Of a DNA stretch of 64,000 bases, positions 19,189 to 28,009 are shown one piece after another; position 1 is the stretch's first letter; each line of letters begins with the position of its first letter. Source of the DNA: Jiangella aurantiaca (GTDB taxonomy: Bacteria; Actinomycetota; Actinomycetes; Jiangellales; Jiangellaceae). The notes beneath the pieces were generated by a model. The model did no database searches. It was not told where the DNA came from and worked only from the letters and a program-made list of their open reading frames with translations. The position numbers were made by a program, and so were the translations under genes. Location of the stretch: the NCBI RefSeq assembly GCF_004349105.1, contig NZ_SMLB01000024.1, positions 1 through 64,000 on the forward strand, read 5' to 3'.

Positions 19189-20186
19189 TGAGCCTGCTCG
19201 AGGTCGACGACCTGACCGTGACGTATCGGACCGGGGGCGGGGACGTGCCGGCCGTCCGCGGCGTGAGTTTCGCGCTGGAGGCCGGACAGAAGCTCGGTCT
19301 GGCCGGCGAGTCCGGCTGCGGCAAGTCGACGATGGCGCTGGCGCTGCTGCGGCTGTTGCCGAAGACCGCTCGTCTTACCGGTGAAATCCGGTTCGATGGT
19401 GAGGACATCCTGACGATGTCGTGGGGGCGCCTGCGGGCGGTCCGCTGGGCCGGCGCCTCGATCGTCTTCCAGGGCGCGATGCACTCGCTCAACGCCGTCC
19501 AGCGGATCGGCGCGCAGATCGCCGAGCCGATCCGGCTGCACTCGAAGGCCACCGAGGCCGAGATCCGGCGGAAGACCGGCGAGCTGCTCGAGCACGTCGG
19601 CCTGCCGGCCCGGCGCGCCGACGCGTACCCGCACGAGCTGTCCGGCGGGCAGCGGCAGCGGGTGATGATCGCGATGGCGCTGGCCTGCGACCCGAAGCTG
19701 ATCGTCGCCGACGAGCCGACGACCGCGCTGGACGTGATGATCCAGGCGCAGATCCTGACGCTGATCGAGTCGCTGGTCGCCGAGCAGGACATCAGCCTGC
19801 TGATGATCAGCCACGACCTGTCCGTGCTCGCCGACACGTGTGACCGGCTGGCCGTCATGTACGCCGGCCGGATCGTCGAGGAGGGCCCGGCCGCGGCGGT
19901 GTTCGGCGCGGCCCGGCACCCATACGGCCAGGCGCTGGCGGCGGCGTTTCCGCGGATCGGCGACCCGGCGTCGCGGCGGCGGCCGCAGGGGCTGGCCGGC
20001 GACCCGCCCGACCCGGCCGAGCTGCCCACCGGCTGCGCGTTCCATCCGCGCTGCCCGGCCCGGTTGGACCACTGCGACCGCGTCGACCCGGCACTGTGGC
20101 CCACGGCCGACGATGACCGGCGGGCCGCCTGCGTCCACGTCCTGCCCGACGAGGGTCTCTCCCTTCTGACGAAGGAGCCGGCGTGA
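19188..20186 (+). CDS. Peptide ABC transporter ATPase (DppD/OppD type)
   Basis: Nucleotide-binding subunit of 332 residues: Walker [10 protein letters not shown] (about 38-46), signature LSGGQRQRV, Walker B LIVADEPTTALD and the switch His in ISHDL. The C-terminal oligopeptide/dipeptide extension has the GCAFHPRCP cysteine motif typical of Opp/Dpp ATPases. It overlaps the following ATPase by GTGA, so all five genes form one operon. Confidence 0.94.
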   Translation: MSLLEVDDLTVTYRTGGGDVPAVRGVSFALEAGQKLGLAGESGCGKSTMALALLRLLPKTARLTGEIRFDGEDILTMSWGRLRAVRWAGASIVFQGAMHSLNAVQRIGAQIAEPIRLHSKATEAEIRRKTGELLEHVGLPARRADAYPHELSGGQRQRVMIAMALACDPKLIVADEPTTALDVMIQAQILTLIESLVAEQDISLLMISHDLSVLADTCDRLAVMYAGRIVEEGPAAAVFGAARHPYGQALAAAFPRIGDPASRRRPQGLAGDPPDPAELPTGCAFHPRCPARLDHCDRVDPALWPTADDDRRAACVHVLPDEGLSLLTKEPA

Positions 20187-21193
20187 GCGACCCGATCCTG
20201 TCCGCCGAGGACGTACACGTCGAGTTCGAGGCCCGCCGCGGCGGCGGCCGCGCTCGCGCCGTCGACGGCGTCAACCTCGACATCGCGCCGGGCGAGATCG
20301 TCGCGCTGGTCGGCGAGTCCGGGTGCGGCAAGACGACGCTGGCCCGCACCCTGCTCGGGCTGGAGCGGCCGACGTCGGGCCGGGTGCTGCACCGTGGTAC
20401 TCCCCTGGCGTACACGTCGAAGGCGCTCAAACGGTTCCGCCGCGACGTCCAGCTGGTGCTGCAGGATCCGAGCGGCTCGCTGAACCCGCGGCACACCGTC
20501 TACGACGCCGTCGCCGAGGGGCTGCGCATCCACGGCGACGTCCCGAACGAGCGGGAGCGGGTCGCCGACGCGCTGTCGCGGGCCGGGCTGCGGCCGCCGG
20601 AGCGGCTCTTCCTGCGCTTTCCGCACGAGCTGTCCGGCGGGCAGCGGCAACGGGTCGTGATCGCCGGCGCGCTGGTGCTGGAGCCGAACGTCATCGTCGC
20701 CGACGAGCCGGTCGCGTCGTTGGACGCGTCGGTGCGCGGCGAGATCCTGGCGCTGCTGCTGCGGCTGCGTGACGAGCTGGGGCTGGCGGCGCTGGTGGTG
20801 ACGCACGACCTCGGGCTGGCGTGGAACATCGCCGACCGGGTCGCCGTCATGTACCTGGGCCGGATCGTCGAGACCGGGCCGGTGGAGAAGATCCTCACCG
20901 CGCCGGAGCACCCGTACACGCAGGCGCTGCTGTCGGTTCTGCCGGACGCGCCCGGCTCCCCCGTCGTCCTGCAGGGCGAGCCCCCGGACCCGACGCGGAT
21001 CCCGTCCGGCTGCCGGTTCCACCTGCGCTGCCCAGTGCTGGCGTCGGGCGCCGCGGCGACGGCCGGGGTGGACGGCGCCTGCCGCGGCGAGGACCCCGGT
21101 GTGCTGGCCGGCGGGACGGCCGTCCAGGCGGCCTGCCACTACGCGCGGGCGGTCAGCTCCTCGACGGGTCAGGCTGCGGCAGCCCGGCCCTGA
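20183..21193 (+). CDS. Peptide ABC transporter ATPase (DppF/OppF type)
   Basis: Second nucleotide-binding subunit, 336 residues: Walker A GESGCGKTT, signature LSGGQRQRV, Walker B VIVADEPVASLD and VTHDL. The C-terminal Cys segment GCRFHLRCP again marks the oligopeptide class. The start is a GTG inside GTGA at the end of the previous gene. Its last 41 bases overlap the 3' end of the convergent TetR gene. Confidence 0.94.
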   Translation: MSDPILSAEDVHVEFEARRGGGRARAVDGVNLDIAPGEIVALVGESGCGKTTLARTLLGLERPTSGRVLHRGTPLAYTSKALKRFRRDVQLVLQDPSGSLNPRHTVYDAVAEGLRIHGDVPNERERVADALSRAGLRPPERLFLRFPHELSGGQRQRVVIAGALVLEPNVIVADEPVASLDASVRGEILALLLRLRDELGLAALVVTHDLGLAWNIADRVAVMYLGRIVETGPVEKILTAPEHPYTQALLSVLPDAPGSPVVLQGEPPDPTRIPSGCRFHLRCPVLASGAAATAGVDGACRGEDPGVLAGGTAVQAACHYARAVSSSTGQAAAARP

Positions 21194-21767
21194 CGAGGGT
21201 GAACGCCTCGGCGATCAGGTCGCGCAGCGGGCGGTCGTGCTGACCCAGCGCCCAGAGGTCCATGGCCGTCTTGACCGCGTGGCCGGCGGCGCCGGCGATG
21301 AGGTGCGGGTAGAGGTCGATGCTCGCGTCGGTGCCGGTGCGGGCGGCGATCGTCTCGGCGAACCGGCGGCGCATGGTCTCGAGGGCGGAGAGCTGGCTGG
21401 CGATGACCGCCGGGTTCGCCTTGATCATCTCGAGTTGCCTGATCAGGCGGGCATGGCCGTCGGGGCTCTCGTCGACGGAGTCGAGGAACACGCGCTGCAG
21501 GCTGTCCCACATGGGCTCGTCGGCGGGCCGCTTCTCGAGCTCGTCGGTGAGCCGGTCGGCCCAGTCGACGATGGAGGCGACGATCGCCTCCTCGCGGCTG
21601 GAGAAGTAGTTGTGGAACGTGCGGGGCGAGACGTCGGCGGCCGCGGCGATCGCCTCGACGGTGACGTGCTCGACCCCCAGCTCGACGGCGAGCCGGTTGG
21701 CGGCGGCGCTGAGCGCGGCGCGAGTGGCCGCCTTCTTGCGCTCGCGCAGGCCCACTTCTACTGTCAT
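21153..21767 (-). CDS. TetR family transcriptional regulator
   Basis: A 204-residue repressor-type regulator. The N-terminal helix-turn-helix (about 10-58) reads VTVEAIAAAADVSPRTFHNYFSSREE across its recognition region; the rest is the helical ligand domain. The ATG at 21767 is chosen because upstream in-frame codons are low-complexity Arg-rich sequence. It lies 3' of the MMPL exporter gene on the same strand and is the likely local regulator of that exporter. Ligand unknown. Confidence 0.88.
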   Translation of the reverse strand: MTVEVGLRERKKAATRAALSAAANRLAVELGVEHVTVEAIAAAADVSPRTFHNYFSSREEAIVASIVDWADRLTDELEKRPADEPMWDSLQRVFLDSVDESPDGHARLIRQLEMIKANPAVIASQLSALETMRRRFAETIAARTGTDASIDLYPHLIAGAAGHAVKTAMDLWALGQHDRPLRDLIAEAFTLVRAGLPQPDPSRS

Positions 21768-21782
21768 GTCAACTACTTTATC

Positions 21783-21826
21783 GAAAAGTTGCAGAGTCCG
21801 CAAAACTGCTGAGTGAGAAAAGTTGC
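21783..21826. promoter_or_regulatory. Direct repeats upstream of the TetR gene, candidate operator
   Basis: GAAAAGTTGC occurs at 21783-21792 and again at 21817-21826, 34 bases apart, immediately upstream of the TetR start (21767). The nearer copy, with CAACT at 21769-21773, also makes a partial palindrome (CAACT-N12-AGTTG). This AT-richer stretch stands out in high-GC DNA and is a plausible autoregulatory site. Confidence 0.35.
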
Positions 21827-21871
21827 GCGCGGCTGCCTCTCGCCGCCGGCGACGGCGTGCGCCGGACAGGC

Positions 21872-21910
21872 GGACGGGCGGCCGGGACCTCTCCGTCCGG
21901 CCGCCCGTCC
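21872..21910 (-). terminator. Strong GC hairpin after the MMPL gene
   Basis: Perfect 14-bp stem (arms 21872-21885 and 21897-21910) with an 11-base loop, 15 bases past the MMPL stop. No T-run follows, as is common for actinobacterial terminators. It separates the MMPL gene from the TetR gene, so the regulator probably has its own promoter. Confidence 0.65.
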
Positions 21911-21925
21911 TCTTCACCGGGGGGT

Positions 21926-24148
21926 CTAGCGCTGTGCCGGCTCCCGCTCCGGCTCCAGTTCCGCCTCGGGCTCCTCTCGGAGCTGGCGGGCCAGCTTCTC
22001 GCCCTCGACGTCGACGTTCGGGAGCAGGCGGTCGAGCCAGCGCGGCAGGTACCAGGCCCGGCTGCCCAGCAGCGTCATGACTGCAGGGACGATCGTCATG
22101 CGGACGACGAACGCGTCGAACGCGACCGCCGCGGCCAGTGCGAGGCCGACCTGCATGATGATGTCCTCACCGCCGAAGATGAAGGCGGCGAACACGCTGA
22201 TCATGATCATCGCGGCGGCGCTGACCACGCGGGCGCCGTGCTGGAAGCCGATGACCACCGACTCCGTGGGCGACGCGCCGTGCACGTGTTCCTCGCGCAT
22301 CCGGGTGACCAGGAAGACCTGGTAGTCCATCGCGAGGCCGAACACCACGCCGATGAGGAAGATCGGCAGCATGCTGACGATCGGGCCGGTCTGCTCGATG
22401 CCCAGCAGGCCGTTGAACCAGCCCCACTGGAACACCGCCACGATGGCGCCGAACGTGGCGCCCATGGTGAGCAGGAACCCGAGCGCGGCCTTGAGCGGCA
22501 CGAGGATCGATCGGAACACCACCGTCAGCAGGATCAGCGACAATCCGACGACCAGCAGCAGGTACGGCAGGAGCGCGTCGGCCATCCGCTCGGTGAAGTC
22601 GATGTTGATGGCCGTCACACCCGTGACGGCGAGCGTCGCGCCGGTCTCGTCCAACAGGATCTCGCCCTGGTCGCGGATGGTCGCCACCAGGTCTTCGGTC
22701 TCCGCGCTGCCGGGCGCGGTCTCGGGCACGAGGTTGACGATGGCGGTGTCGCCGGCCTGGTTGAACATCGGAGGCGAGACCGAGACGACGCCGTCGATGC
22801 CGCCGAGCGTCGCGACGACCTCATCGGCCGCCGCCTGCGGGTCGTCGGTCGTGGTGCCGTCGACCACGATTGTCAGCGGGCCGTTGAAGCCGGCGCCGAA
22901 TCCCTCGACGGTCAGGTCGTAGGCCTTCCGCTGCGTGCTGTCGGGCGGTGAGCTGCCTTCGTCGGGCAGGCCCAGGCGCAGGTCCAGCAGCGGAGCCGCC
23001 AGGGCGATCATGGCGGCACCGGCGACGACGAGCACCGGGATCGGCCGGCGGGTGACCAGGTTCGCCCAGCGCCGGCCCAGGGTGGGCTTGCCGCCGTCGC
23101 CTTCGGGATCGCGCACCTTCCGCAGGCCCGGGATGCGCCCGCCCATGACTCGGTGCTTGGCGAAGCCGAGCAGGGCCGGCAGGAGGGTCAGCGCGATGAT
23201 GACGGCCATGCCGACGGTGAGCGCCGCGGCCAGGCCCATCTCCGTCAGCATCGGGATGCCGACGACGAACAGGCCGGCCAGCGCGATCATGACGGTCAGC
23301 CCCGCGAACACGACGGCGGAACCGGCGGTGCCCACGGCACGGCCGGCCGCCTCCTCGCCCTCGCGGCCGATCGCCAGCTCGTGCCGGTACCGCGACACGA
23401 TGAACAGCGCGTAGTCGATGCCGACGGCGAGCCCGAGCATGAGGGCGAGCGTGGGCGTACTGGAGCCGATGTCGATGAACCCGCTGGCGGCGGTGATCGC
23501 CGAGATGCCGATGATGATGCCCAGGATGGCCGTCAGCAGCGGGAGCCCCGCGGCGATCAGCGAGCCGAACGTGAGGACGAGGACCACCGCCGCCACGGCG
23601 ATGCCGACGAACTCGGTGCCGCCGCCCGGCTCCTCCTCGGCCATGGCCGCTTCGCCGCCGAGCTCCACCGTCAGGCCGGCGTCGCGTCCGGTCTCGGCCG
23701 CCTCGAACAGCGCATCCCTGGCCTCGTCGGTCAGGTCGGCGAACTGGACGGAGTAGGTCACCTGCGAGAACGCGATGCTCTGGTCCTCGGACACGGTGCC
23801 GGCCTCGAAGGGATCGGGCACCTGCGCCACCTGCGGCGCCGTGGCGAGCTCGGCCAGAACCCCCTCTACGGCGGACTGGTTCTGGGGGTCGGTGAGGGTC
23901 TCGCCCTCGGGTGCGGCGAACACGACCCGCGCCTGCGCCCCGTCGGTGTTGCCGCCGGGGAAGCGCTCGTCGAGGAGATCGAATGCCTCCTGGGACTCGG
24001 TACCCGGGATGGAGAACGAGTCGGACGTGGGCCCGGAGAGCGTCGCCGCACCCACCCCGACGAGGGCGACGAGGCCGAGCCAGATGGCCAGCACCACCCC
24101 GCGGCGCCGATACGAGAACCGGCCGAGCCGGTAGAGGAATGTCGCCAC
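21926..24148 (-). CDS. MMPL family RND-type exporter
   Basis: Large membrane transporter of 740 residues with the two-repeat MMPL layout. One helix near the N terminus is followed by an extracytoplasmic domain (about 35-175) and five helices. A second helix/porter domain/helix set follows. GLAVGIDYALFIVSRYRHE and VFGLAMDYQVFLVTRMREEH carry the proton-relay Asp-Tyr pairs of the family. The tail is acidic. MMPL proteins export lipids or drugs; the substrate here is unknown. The GTG at 24148 has TTGGAG about 9 bases upstream; further upstream starts lack one. Confidence 0.92.
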   Translation of the reverse strand: MATFLYRLGRFSYRRRGVVLAIWLGLVALVGVGAATLSGPTSDSFSIPGTESQEAFDLLDERFPGGNTDGAQARVVFAAPEGETLTDPQNQSAVEGVLAELATAPQVAQVPDPFEAGTVSEDQSIAFSQVTYSVQFADLTDEARDALFEAAETGRDAGLTVELGGEAAMAEEEPGGGTEFVGIAVAAVVLVLTFGSLIAAGLPLLTAILGIIIGISAITAASGFIDIGSSTPTLALMLGLAVGIDYALFIVSRYRHELAIGREGEEAAGRAVGTAGSAVVFAGLTVMIALAGLFVVGIPMLTEMGLAAALTVGMAVIIALTLLPALLGFAKHRVMGGRIPGLRKVRDPEGDGGKPTLGRRWANLVTRRPIPVLVVAGAAMIALAAPLLDLRLGLPDEGSSPPDSTQRKAYDLTVEGFGAGFNGPLTIVVDGTTTDDPQAAADEVVATLGGIDGVVSVSPPMFNQAGDTAIVNLVPETAPGSAETEDLVATIRDQGEILLDETGATLAVTGVTAINIDFTERMADALLPYLLLVVGLSLILLTVVFRSILVPLKAALGFLLTMGATFGAIVAVFQWGWFNGLLGIEQTGPIVSMLPIFLIGVVFGLAMDYQVFLVTRMREEHVHGASPTESVVIGFQHGARVVSAAAMIMISVFAAFIFGGEDIIMQVGLALAAAVAFDAFVVRMTIVPAVMTLLGSRAWYLPRWLDRLLPNVDVEGEKLARQLREEPEAELEPEREPAQR

Positions 24149-24351
24149 CGATGAACTCCAAGCGTGTGAGAAGTGCGACGTCAGAACACCACGGCGAACC
24201 TGTGAGCAGCCTGAGAGCGCCGTGCGCTGGGGCCCACCTCGATGTGAGACTGCGACTACCAGCCTGCCCCATGCGCAATCTGACACTAACTCACTTCTTG
24301 CGGATCGTGCAAATCTTCCTGTTGGGCAAGTTTGTTTCCCGGGCCTGACGG

Positions 24352-24398
24352 CCGCTGGTCACCTCCCCGTCGCCCGATCCCTGACCGCTGGTCACCTC
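24352..24398 (+). promoter_or_regulatory. 14-bp direct repeat upstream of the metallophosphoesterase
   Basis: CCGCTGGTCACCTC occurs at 24352-24365 and 24385-24398, spaced 33 bases (about three helical turns). The core GGTCACC resembles the GTTCACC unit of streptomycete PHO boxes, but the spacing is not the 11-base spacing of that box. TACCGT (24406-24411) lies 6 bases before the ATG at 24418, suggesting a leaderless transcript. Confidence 0.35.
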
Positions 24399-24417
24399 AG
24401 CCACTTACCGTCCGGCC

Positions 24418-26067
24418 ATGACGATCCGAGCGCGCAGACGCGCAGCTGTGACGGCAGCACTGATGAGCGCCGCGGTGGCCGCCCCGCTGGCGGTCATGGA
24501 GACGACGGCGGTGGCCGAGGAGTCGCGCCTGGGTCAGCAGACCCTGTGGCGCGAGAGCTTCAACGGGCTGTCCGGCGAGGTCGCCGACGGCGGCTACACG
24601 CACGAGCCGCCGCGCGGCTGGGCCGTCGAGGTGGCTCCCGAGATGCGGGCCGGCGGCGTCGACGACTGGCGCGGCTGGTCGTTCACGACGCGTGAGAACT
24701 GGACGGCGGCCGAGGACCAGATGCGGTTCCGGTTCGCCCGCGCGGACGACGTCATCGCCGTTGCCGACTCCGACGAGTACGACGACGCCGCCGGCGCCGC
24801 CGATCGGTTCGACAGCACGCTGGCCTCGCGGCCGGTGCGGGTGTTCGGGCACGACGAGCTGGAGCTGACGTTCGACTCCCACCTGCGGCCGTGGACCGGC
24901 CAGTCCGCCACGGTCACCGTCGAGTTCGACGGCAGCGGCGAGGAGACCACGCTGCTGCGCTACGACTCCACGAACACGACGAACAACTACGACGGCGAGC
25001 TCGCCAACAGCACCGAAGCGCTGCGCTTCGCCGTCCCCGACGGCGTACGGCAGGCCGTGTTCCGGTGGCGCCTCGAGGCGCCGCGCAACTCCTGGTACTG
25101 GGCGATCGACAGCGTGTCCGTGCGCACCACCGCGACGCCCACGCCGTCGCTGGAGGATGCGACATCGCTGTGGGTGGTCAGCGACATCCAGGGCCATCCG
25201 CGCGACTTCGCCCACGGCCTGCGCGACCTCGACGCCGTCCGGCCCGACGGCGCCGGCCTGCTGATCGCCGGCGACATCGTCCCGACCGGCACGGCCGCAG
25301 AGTGGCAGCAGATCCACGACGTCGTGGACGGCGCGGAGGCGGCGGGGATCATGCCGTCGCAGCTGGTGGCGGCCATCGGCAACCACGAGAGCTACGCGGC
25401 CGAGTCCTGGGAGACGCTGCGCGACCGGTTCCTGGACTTCGCCGGGCGGGACAAGGTGTACGGCGAGTACGTGCTGGAGGGCGGCGGCGGTGAGGTGCCG
25501 GTGCTGGTGATCGGGCAGGAGTTCCCGCGGCCGCCCGAGGTCGGCATGTCAGACGATCAGGTCGCGTGGCTGGACGAGCGCCTCGACTACTGGACCGCCC
25601 AGCGCAAGCAGGTCATCGTCATGACCCACTTCCCCCTCGGCGACACCGTCTCCGCGTCGTGGATCCCGTGGTACCACGAGCACCACGAGCGGAACGCCGA
25701 GCTCACCGCCATGCTCGGCGACCACCCGAACGCGATCTTCCTCAGCGGCCACACCCACTACCCGTTCGAGCTCGGCGATTGGGCCGTCCGGCGGCGCGTG
25801 CCCGGCGGCCATCCGGACGGCTTCCTCGCCATCAACACCGGCGCCATGCACGTCGAGTGGGACGCCCGCGGCGAGAACACCAGCAGCATCAGCGAGATCG
25901 TCACCCGCGACATCAACCGCGGCCTCACCATCGACGTCTACGCCGACCGCGTCGTCATCGAGGCGCGCGACTTCGGCCTCGCCGGCGCCACCGGCGACAA
26001 CGACGTCAACGAGGTGCTCCGCCACCTCGAGGTCGGCAACCCGCTGCTGCACGGCCGGCCGCGCTGA
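24418..26067 (+). CDS. Secreted calcineurin-like metallophosphoesterase
   Basis: A 549-residue exported phosphoesterase. It has a signal peptide (about 1-33, cut near AVA) and an N-terminal beta-rich jelly-roll-like region (about 40-235, starting TLWRESFNGLSG). The metallophosphoesterase domain has its metal motifs in order: SDIQGH, GDIV, GNHE, THF and SGHTHYP. A C-terminal extension (about 470-549) resembles the DUF4073 tail seen in some members. Substrate unknown. No ribosome site is visible. Confidence 0.85.
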   Translation: MTIRARRRAAVTAALMSAAVAAPLAVMETTAVAEESRLGQQTLWRESFNGLSGEVADGGYTHEPPRGWAVEVAPEMRAGGVDDWRGWSFTTRENWTAAEDQMRFRFARADDVIAVADSDEYDDAAGAADRFDSTLASRPVRVFGHDELELTFDSHLRPWTGQSATVTVEFDGSGEETTLLRYDSTNTTNNYDGELANSTEALRFAVPDGVRQAVFRWRLEAPRNSWYWAIDSVSVRTTATPTPSLEDATSLWVVSDIQGHPRDFAHGLRDLDAVRPDGAGLLIAGDIVPTGTAAEWQQIHDVVDGAEAAGIMPSQLVAAIGNHESYAAESWETLRDRFLDFAGRDKVYGEYVLEGGGGEVPVLVIGQEFPRPPEVGMSDDQVAWLDERLDYWTAQRKQVIVMTHFPLGDTVSASWIPWYHEHHERNAELTAMLGDHPNAIFLSGHTHYPFELGDWAVRRRVPGGHPDGFLAINTGAMHVEWDARGENTSSISEIVTRDINRGLTIDVYADRVVIEARDFGLAGATGDNDVNEVLRHLEVGNPLLHGRPR

Positions 26068-26079
26068 CGTTCCCGCTCG

Positions 26080-26127
26080 ATGGGTGAGCCTCTGGTGTTG
26101 CCATAGCGACACCAGACGCTCACCCAT
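26080..26127. terminator. Inverted repeat after the metallophosphoesterase gene
   Basis: Imperfect arms 26080-26098 and 26109-26127 (TGGGTGAGC and TCTGGTGT with complements) form a long hairpin with a 10-base loop, 13 bases past the stop codon at 26067. Probable terminator separating this gene from the toxin-like pair. Confidence 0.6.
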
Positions 26128-26157
26128 CCACTACCGTGGACGCGGTAGATCGGCACG

Positions 26158-27276
26158 ATGCAGGGCGGCTCCGTGACCACCTCGGCGGACGGCGACGGCG
26201 TGCGGCACGCCGCGGAGTCGCTGCGCGCCGCCAACGACGCGCTCCCCGACATCGCGGGCCGAGTCGACGACCGGATCCGCGGCGTCGTTGAACGTGCCGC
26301 TGCCGACATCGAGCGGGCTGCGCACGCCGTGCAGGGCTCGGTCAGGGGCGAGCTGCTGGAGTCGGCGCACGAGATCAGACTGATCGGCACCCGAATGACC
26401 GCGGCCCGCGAAGACGCGTTCTCCGAGGTCGCACACGTGCTCACGGGGTATGCCGACGAGATCGCCGCCCTCCTCCGCGCCACCGGTTCAGGCTCCGGGG
26501 TGCGGCTGACGGACATCTCGGTCGACCCGCTGCCCGAACCTCCGCCGAGCACGGTTACCAGTGCCCAGGAGACCGCAGTCATCGCCCAGAACGTCCCGGA
26601 TGCCGACGCCCACCGGCGGGCGATCGACGCGGTCGTAGCCTGCTGCCCGGTCGAGTACCAGCCGCTCATGCGCGACCTACTGACGGGGCAGTCGGCGCAC
26701 GCGATCGAGCGCCATGGCCACCACCTCACGCCGGTGCAGATGGTCGCCCGGCTGCAGTGGCTGCTCGACCCCGCCAGCGTAGATGGGTGGCGGCTGAACG
26801 CGGACGGGTCCGCCGACTCCTGGCGCCAGCGCCGCCGCGGAACGCACCAAGTCGGCACGTCGAGCGGCTACTACACCTCGCCCGAAGCGTTCGCCAAGCC
26901 GTTCCTCGCGCTACTCCGTGCCGCCGGTCTCAATCGAGCGGAGCTCGACACATATCTCGACTCCAAAGCGGCCGGCGAAACAATCATCAAGGTGTTCCTC
27001 CGCACTTCGGACACCGGTGTCACGGCACAGGACGTGTACACCCAGCGGGCGCCGGGAACCGACACGAGGGACGGCAAGAAGATGTGGAAGCGAGCACGTC
27101 GAGGCGCCATGGCCGGACATGGGGAAATGCCCGGTGTTCGCGAGCACGACATGGTGAAGCGTGGCAAGCGTCCAGGTAGCCTGATCGTCCTCGCGAAGGG
27201 CCAGGACGAGTCGTGGCGGCTGATCACGAGCTATTTCGCCGACGATCCGCACCGAGTCGATTACATGGAGTTGTGA
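26158..27276 (+). CDS. Putative polymorphic toxin with nuclease-like C-terminal domain
   Basis: A 372-residue protein with no signal peptide. Residues 1-105 are helical and alanine-rich, like a trafficking or partner-binding head. A Pro/Ser linker follows (about 115-135). The C-terminal half has HAIERHGHH (181-189), GYYTSPEAF (238-245) and LITSYF (355-360). This pattern recalls RNase-A-like CdiA-CT toxins (His near the start, Ser/Thr mid, TxY/F near the end), but family assignment is tentative. A GTG at 26173 is an alternative start. The downstream gene overlaps by TGATG, as expected for an immunity partner. Confidence 0.55.
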   Translation: MQGGSVTTSADGDGVRHAAESLRAANDALPDIAGRVDDRIRGVVERAAADIERAAHAVQGSVRGELLESAHEIRLIGTRMTAAREDAFSEVAHVLTGYADEIAALLRATGSGSGVRLTDISVDPLPEPPPSTVTSAQETAVIAQNVPDADAHRRAIDAVVACCPVEYQPLMRDLLTGQSAHAIERHGHHLTPVQMVARLQWLLDPASVDGWRLNADGSADSWRQRRRGTHQVGTSSGYYTSPEAFAKPFLALLRAAGLNRAELDTYLDSKAAGETIIKVFLRTSDTGVTAQDVYTQRAPGTDTRDGKKMWKRARRGAMAGHGEMPGVREHDMVKRGKRPGSLIVLAKGQDESWRLITSYFADDPHRVDYMEL

Positions 27277-27929
27277 TGGAGCAGACGCCTGACTTCAACC
27301 GATGGATGAAGGTCTTCAGCCACGATCAGGATGAGCTGCTCGACTTCTACTACGAGGCGTGCGAGAGCGTGCCGCAGTGGCTGGAGACGAACCACAACGA
27401 CATCCGGCGGTTCCGCGAGGAGCTCGCCGCGCACATCCGTGACTCGTCAGAGCCGCCGTTCCCGTCGGAGACGCAGTGGACGACCGATGAGATCCTGCGC
27501 GACCTGTGGTTCGACGTGTTCGGGGCGGAGCCGCCGCCTGGCGACCCGTACCCGGTCCCGCGAGAAAGCTGGGGACGGCATCGTATGACCACGTACATGG
27601 AGGACATCCCCACGAAGGACACGTCGCGCGTCCCGGAGTCGACCCGACAGTGGCTCGCGGCGCGAGGGGTGACGTTCGAGGATCTCGCGGCGTACCACGA
27701 GCCGGGGGCGGAGGTGGAGTACTCGCGGCCGGAGCCGCCGGGATTCCGGAAGTGGCTCGAGGAACTCACGGCGGCCGGCCGGCGGTCGGCGCCTGCAGAG
27801 GGCGAGCGGGCCGCCGAGGCGCGGGCCGACCTAATGGACGCGAAGCAGAGCTATCTCAGCACCGGGCACGAGGAGCAGGCGGCCGCCGTCGACAAGATCC
27901 TGGCCGACCGCGAGCCGCGCGACGAGTGA
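27276..27929 (+). CDS. Putative immunity protein for the upstream toxin-like gene
   Basis: Acidic 217-residue cytosolic protein that I do not recognise. It is rich in Glu, Asp, Trp and aromatic residues in its first 110 residues (HDQDELLDFYYEACESVPQW). Its start overlaps the stop of the toxin-like gene (TGATG). Position, acidity against a basic nuclease-like C terminus and lack of a signal peptide fit an immunity protein. The function is inferred from context only. Transcription probably ends at the hairpin 27951-27992. Confidence 0.5.
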   Translation: MEQTPDFNRWMKVFSHDQDELLDFYYEACESVPQWLETNHNDIRRFREELAAHIRDSSEPPFPSETQWTTDEILRDLWFDVFGAEPPPGDPYPVPRESWGRHRMTTYMEDIPTKDTSRVPESTRQWLAARGVTFEDLAAYHEPGAEVEYSRPEPPGFRKWLEELTAAGRRSAPAEGERAAEARADLMDAKQSYLSTGHEEQAAAVDKILADREPRDE

Positions 27930-27950
27930 GCAGCCGCGTCCGTCCATGAT

Positions 27951-27992
27951 CATCCAGGATCGACCACGTCATGGTGTGGTCGATCGTGGATG
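27951..27992. terminator. Inverted repeat between convergent genes
   Basis: 17-bp arms (27951-27967 and 27976-27992) with one mismatch and an 8-base loop, between the plus-strand immunity-like gene (stop 27929) and the minus-strand peptidase (stop 28010). Likely a bidirectional terminator. Its ATGATCATCCAGGAT start resembles the palindrome of repeat A at 15045 and 62421. Confidence 0.6.
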
Positions 27993-28009
27993 ATGAAGGG
28001 TGCGGCGGG

